Below are positions 62,869 through 64,000 of a stretch of 64,000 nt of DNA, piece after piece. Both the position numbers and the translations under genes were made by a program. Location: NCBI RefSeq assembly GCF_036965045.1, contig NZ_JBALOV010000028.1:1-64000 (forward strand), given 5' to 3'. Position 1 is the stretch's first letter; every line of letters starts with the position of its first letter. The notes below the pieces were generated by a model that was not told the DNA's origin, searched no databases, and worked only from the letters and a program-made list of their open reading frames with translations. Origin of the DNA: Ferdinandcohnia sp036965045 (GTDB taxonomy: Bacteria > Bacillota > Bacilli > Bacillales > Bacillaceae_L).

Positions 62869-64000
62869 CTAATCGATATTTTCAATAATTGTCGCTACAC
62901 CTTGACCGCCGCCAATACAGAGGGTTGCTAATCCGTAGCGATCATTGCGACGCTTTAACTCATGAATTAGAGTAACAAGAATTCTTGCACCACTTGCACC
63001 AATTGGATGTCCTAAAGCAATTGCCCCACCATTCACATTTAAAATCTCATGGTTAAAATGAAGCTCTCGGTCCACCGCAATAGACTGAGCAGCAAATGCT
63101 TCATTTGCTTCAATTAAATTCATATCACTGATACTTAATCCGCTTTTTTTCAGTGCCTTTTGCACCGCTGTAACCGGACCAATCCCCATAATACTAGGGT
63201 CCACTCCAGCATTTCCATTCGCTTTTATCGTCACTAATCCTTTAATACCAAGCTCATCAGCCTTCTTTTTACTCATTATTACAAATGCAGCAGCCCCATC
63301 ATTTATTCCAGAGGCATTACCGGCCGTAACAGAGCCATCCTTCTTGAATGCCGGACGCAAGCTACCGAGCTTCTCAACGGTTGTGCCTGCTTTAGGATAT
63401 TCATCCGTATCAAAGATAATGCTTTCTTTTCTTCGTTGTGGAATGATAACTGGGACAATTTCTTCCTTAAATTTCCCTGCTTCAATTGCAGCTATTGCCC
63501 TCTCCTGGCTTCGAGCTGAAAAACGATCTTGTTCTTCTCTCGTAATTTCATATTTATCGCATAAATTTTCGGCTGTTATCCCCATATGATAATCATTAAA
63601 TGCACACCATAACCCATCTGAAATCATGCTATCAATCATCTTTTGGTCGCCCATCTTAAATCCATTCCGGGCACCCTTTAAAAGATACGGAGCCTGACTC
63701 ATATTCTCCATTCCACCTGCCACAATTACATCGGCATCACCAGATATGATTGCCTGTGTTGCTAAGTGGACTGCTTTTAATCCAGAACCACATACCTTAT
63801 TTATTGTCATTGCTGGAGTTTCCTGTAGTAATCCTGCTTTAATGGCTGCCTGTCTTGCAGGATTTTGTCCTACTCCGGCCTGCAAAACATTTCCCATGAT
63901 CACTTCATCCACAAGCTTTGGATCCACCCCAGCTTTTTCTAAAGCTCCTTTAATAACGACTGCACCAAGTTCAGGAGCCGAAACTGACTGCAAACTTCCT
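62869..64000 (-). CDS. Acetyl-CoA acetyltransferase (thiolase), partial
   Basis: The 5' end lies beyond the window; about 377 residues are present of the usual 390-395. Nucleophilic Cys in NKVCGSGLKAVHLA, the His in GHPIGASG, and the second Cys in CIGGGQG. Condenses or splits acetoacetyl-CoA and so feeds the two CoA-transferase genes that follow. Confidence 0.95.
   Translation of the reverse strand, partial: GSLQSVSAPELGAVVIKGALEKAGVDPKLVDEVIMGNVLQAGVGQNPARQAAIKAGLLQETPAMTINKVCGSGLKAVHLATQAIISGDADVIVAGGMENMSQAPYLLKGARNGFKMGDQKMIDSMISDGLWCAFNDYHMGITAENLCDKYEITREEQDRFSARSQERAIAAIEAGKFKEEIVPVIIPQRRKESIIFDTDEYPKAGTTVEKLGSLRPAFKKDGSVTAGNASGINDGAAAFVIMSKKKADELGIKGLVTIKANGNAGVDPSIMGIGPVTAVQKALKKSGLSISDMNLIEANEAFAAQSIAVDRELHFNHEILNVNGGAIALGHPIGASGARILVTLIHELKRRNDRYGLATLCIGGGQGVATIIENID

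Overview
The window reads as a Bacillaceae chromosome (low GC, strong AGGAGG ribosome binding sites, and a conserved spoIIA-spoVA sporulation block). About two thirds of it is an integrated phage-like element whose left end lies outside the window. The host part (about 40.4-64 kb) keeps the Bacillus order ppiB, ypuA, lysA, spoVA operon, sigF-spoIIAB-spoIIAA, dacF, pdp, pupG, deoB, xerD, yqzK, fur, spoIIM, endoQ-type gene, nudF, mciZ. After these come an aldo/keto reductase, a yqkE-like gene, and a scoAB-thiolase operon cut by the window end.

The element runs from position 1 to a tyrosine integrase at 39.1-40.2 kb. From right to left it carries: (i) a lysogeny module of integrase, an integrase-like repressor resembling SPbeta MrpR, six copies of a 21-bp AT-rich operator-like repeat, and an excisionase-like gene; (ii) a replication block with a Rep-like protein whose 3' end contains eleven 21-bp iterons beside an AT-rich stretch, plus many tiny genes, two of them interrupted by in-frame stops; (iii) an accessory block (24-32 kb) with an HNH endonuclease, a tRNA-like gene, membrane proteins, genes of unknown function sharing a conserved promoter, and a Spo0E-like sporulation inhibitor; (iv) a packaging and morphogenesis cluster transcribed leftward: small terminase, large terminase, portal, Mu F-like head protein, scaffold, major capsid, connectors, tail tube, frameshifted tail chaperones, tape measure, distal tail and tail-tip protein; (v) a far-left module under its own XRE regulator, with a HerA/VirB4/TraD-type ATPase, an M23 peptidase with a C-terminal membrane part, and a membrane protein.

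The least ordinary features are the following. The secretion/conjugation-like module sits where a lysis cassette is usually found, behind a 61-bp near-perfect palindrome. Both terminase genes and a lipoprotein gene appear to use near-cognate ATT/ATC starts. The rep gene contains a perfectly phased iteron array. Three accessory genes share a promoter whose spacer sequence is conserved. A phage-borne Spo0E homologue could act on host Spo0A. Hairpins resembling terminators punctuate the late operon.

Functions are inferred from residue patterns and gene order only; no database search was run. Start sites were chosen from ribosome binding sites and differ from the longest reading frame in many genes.
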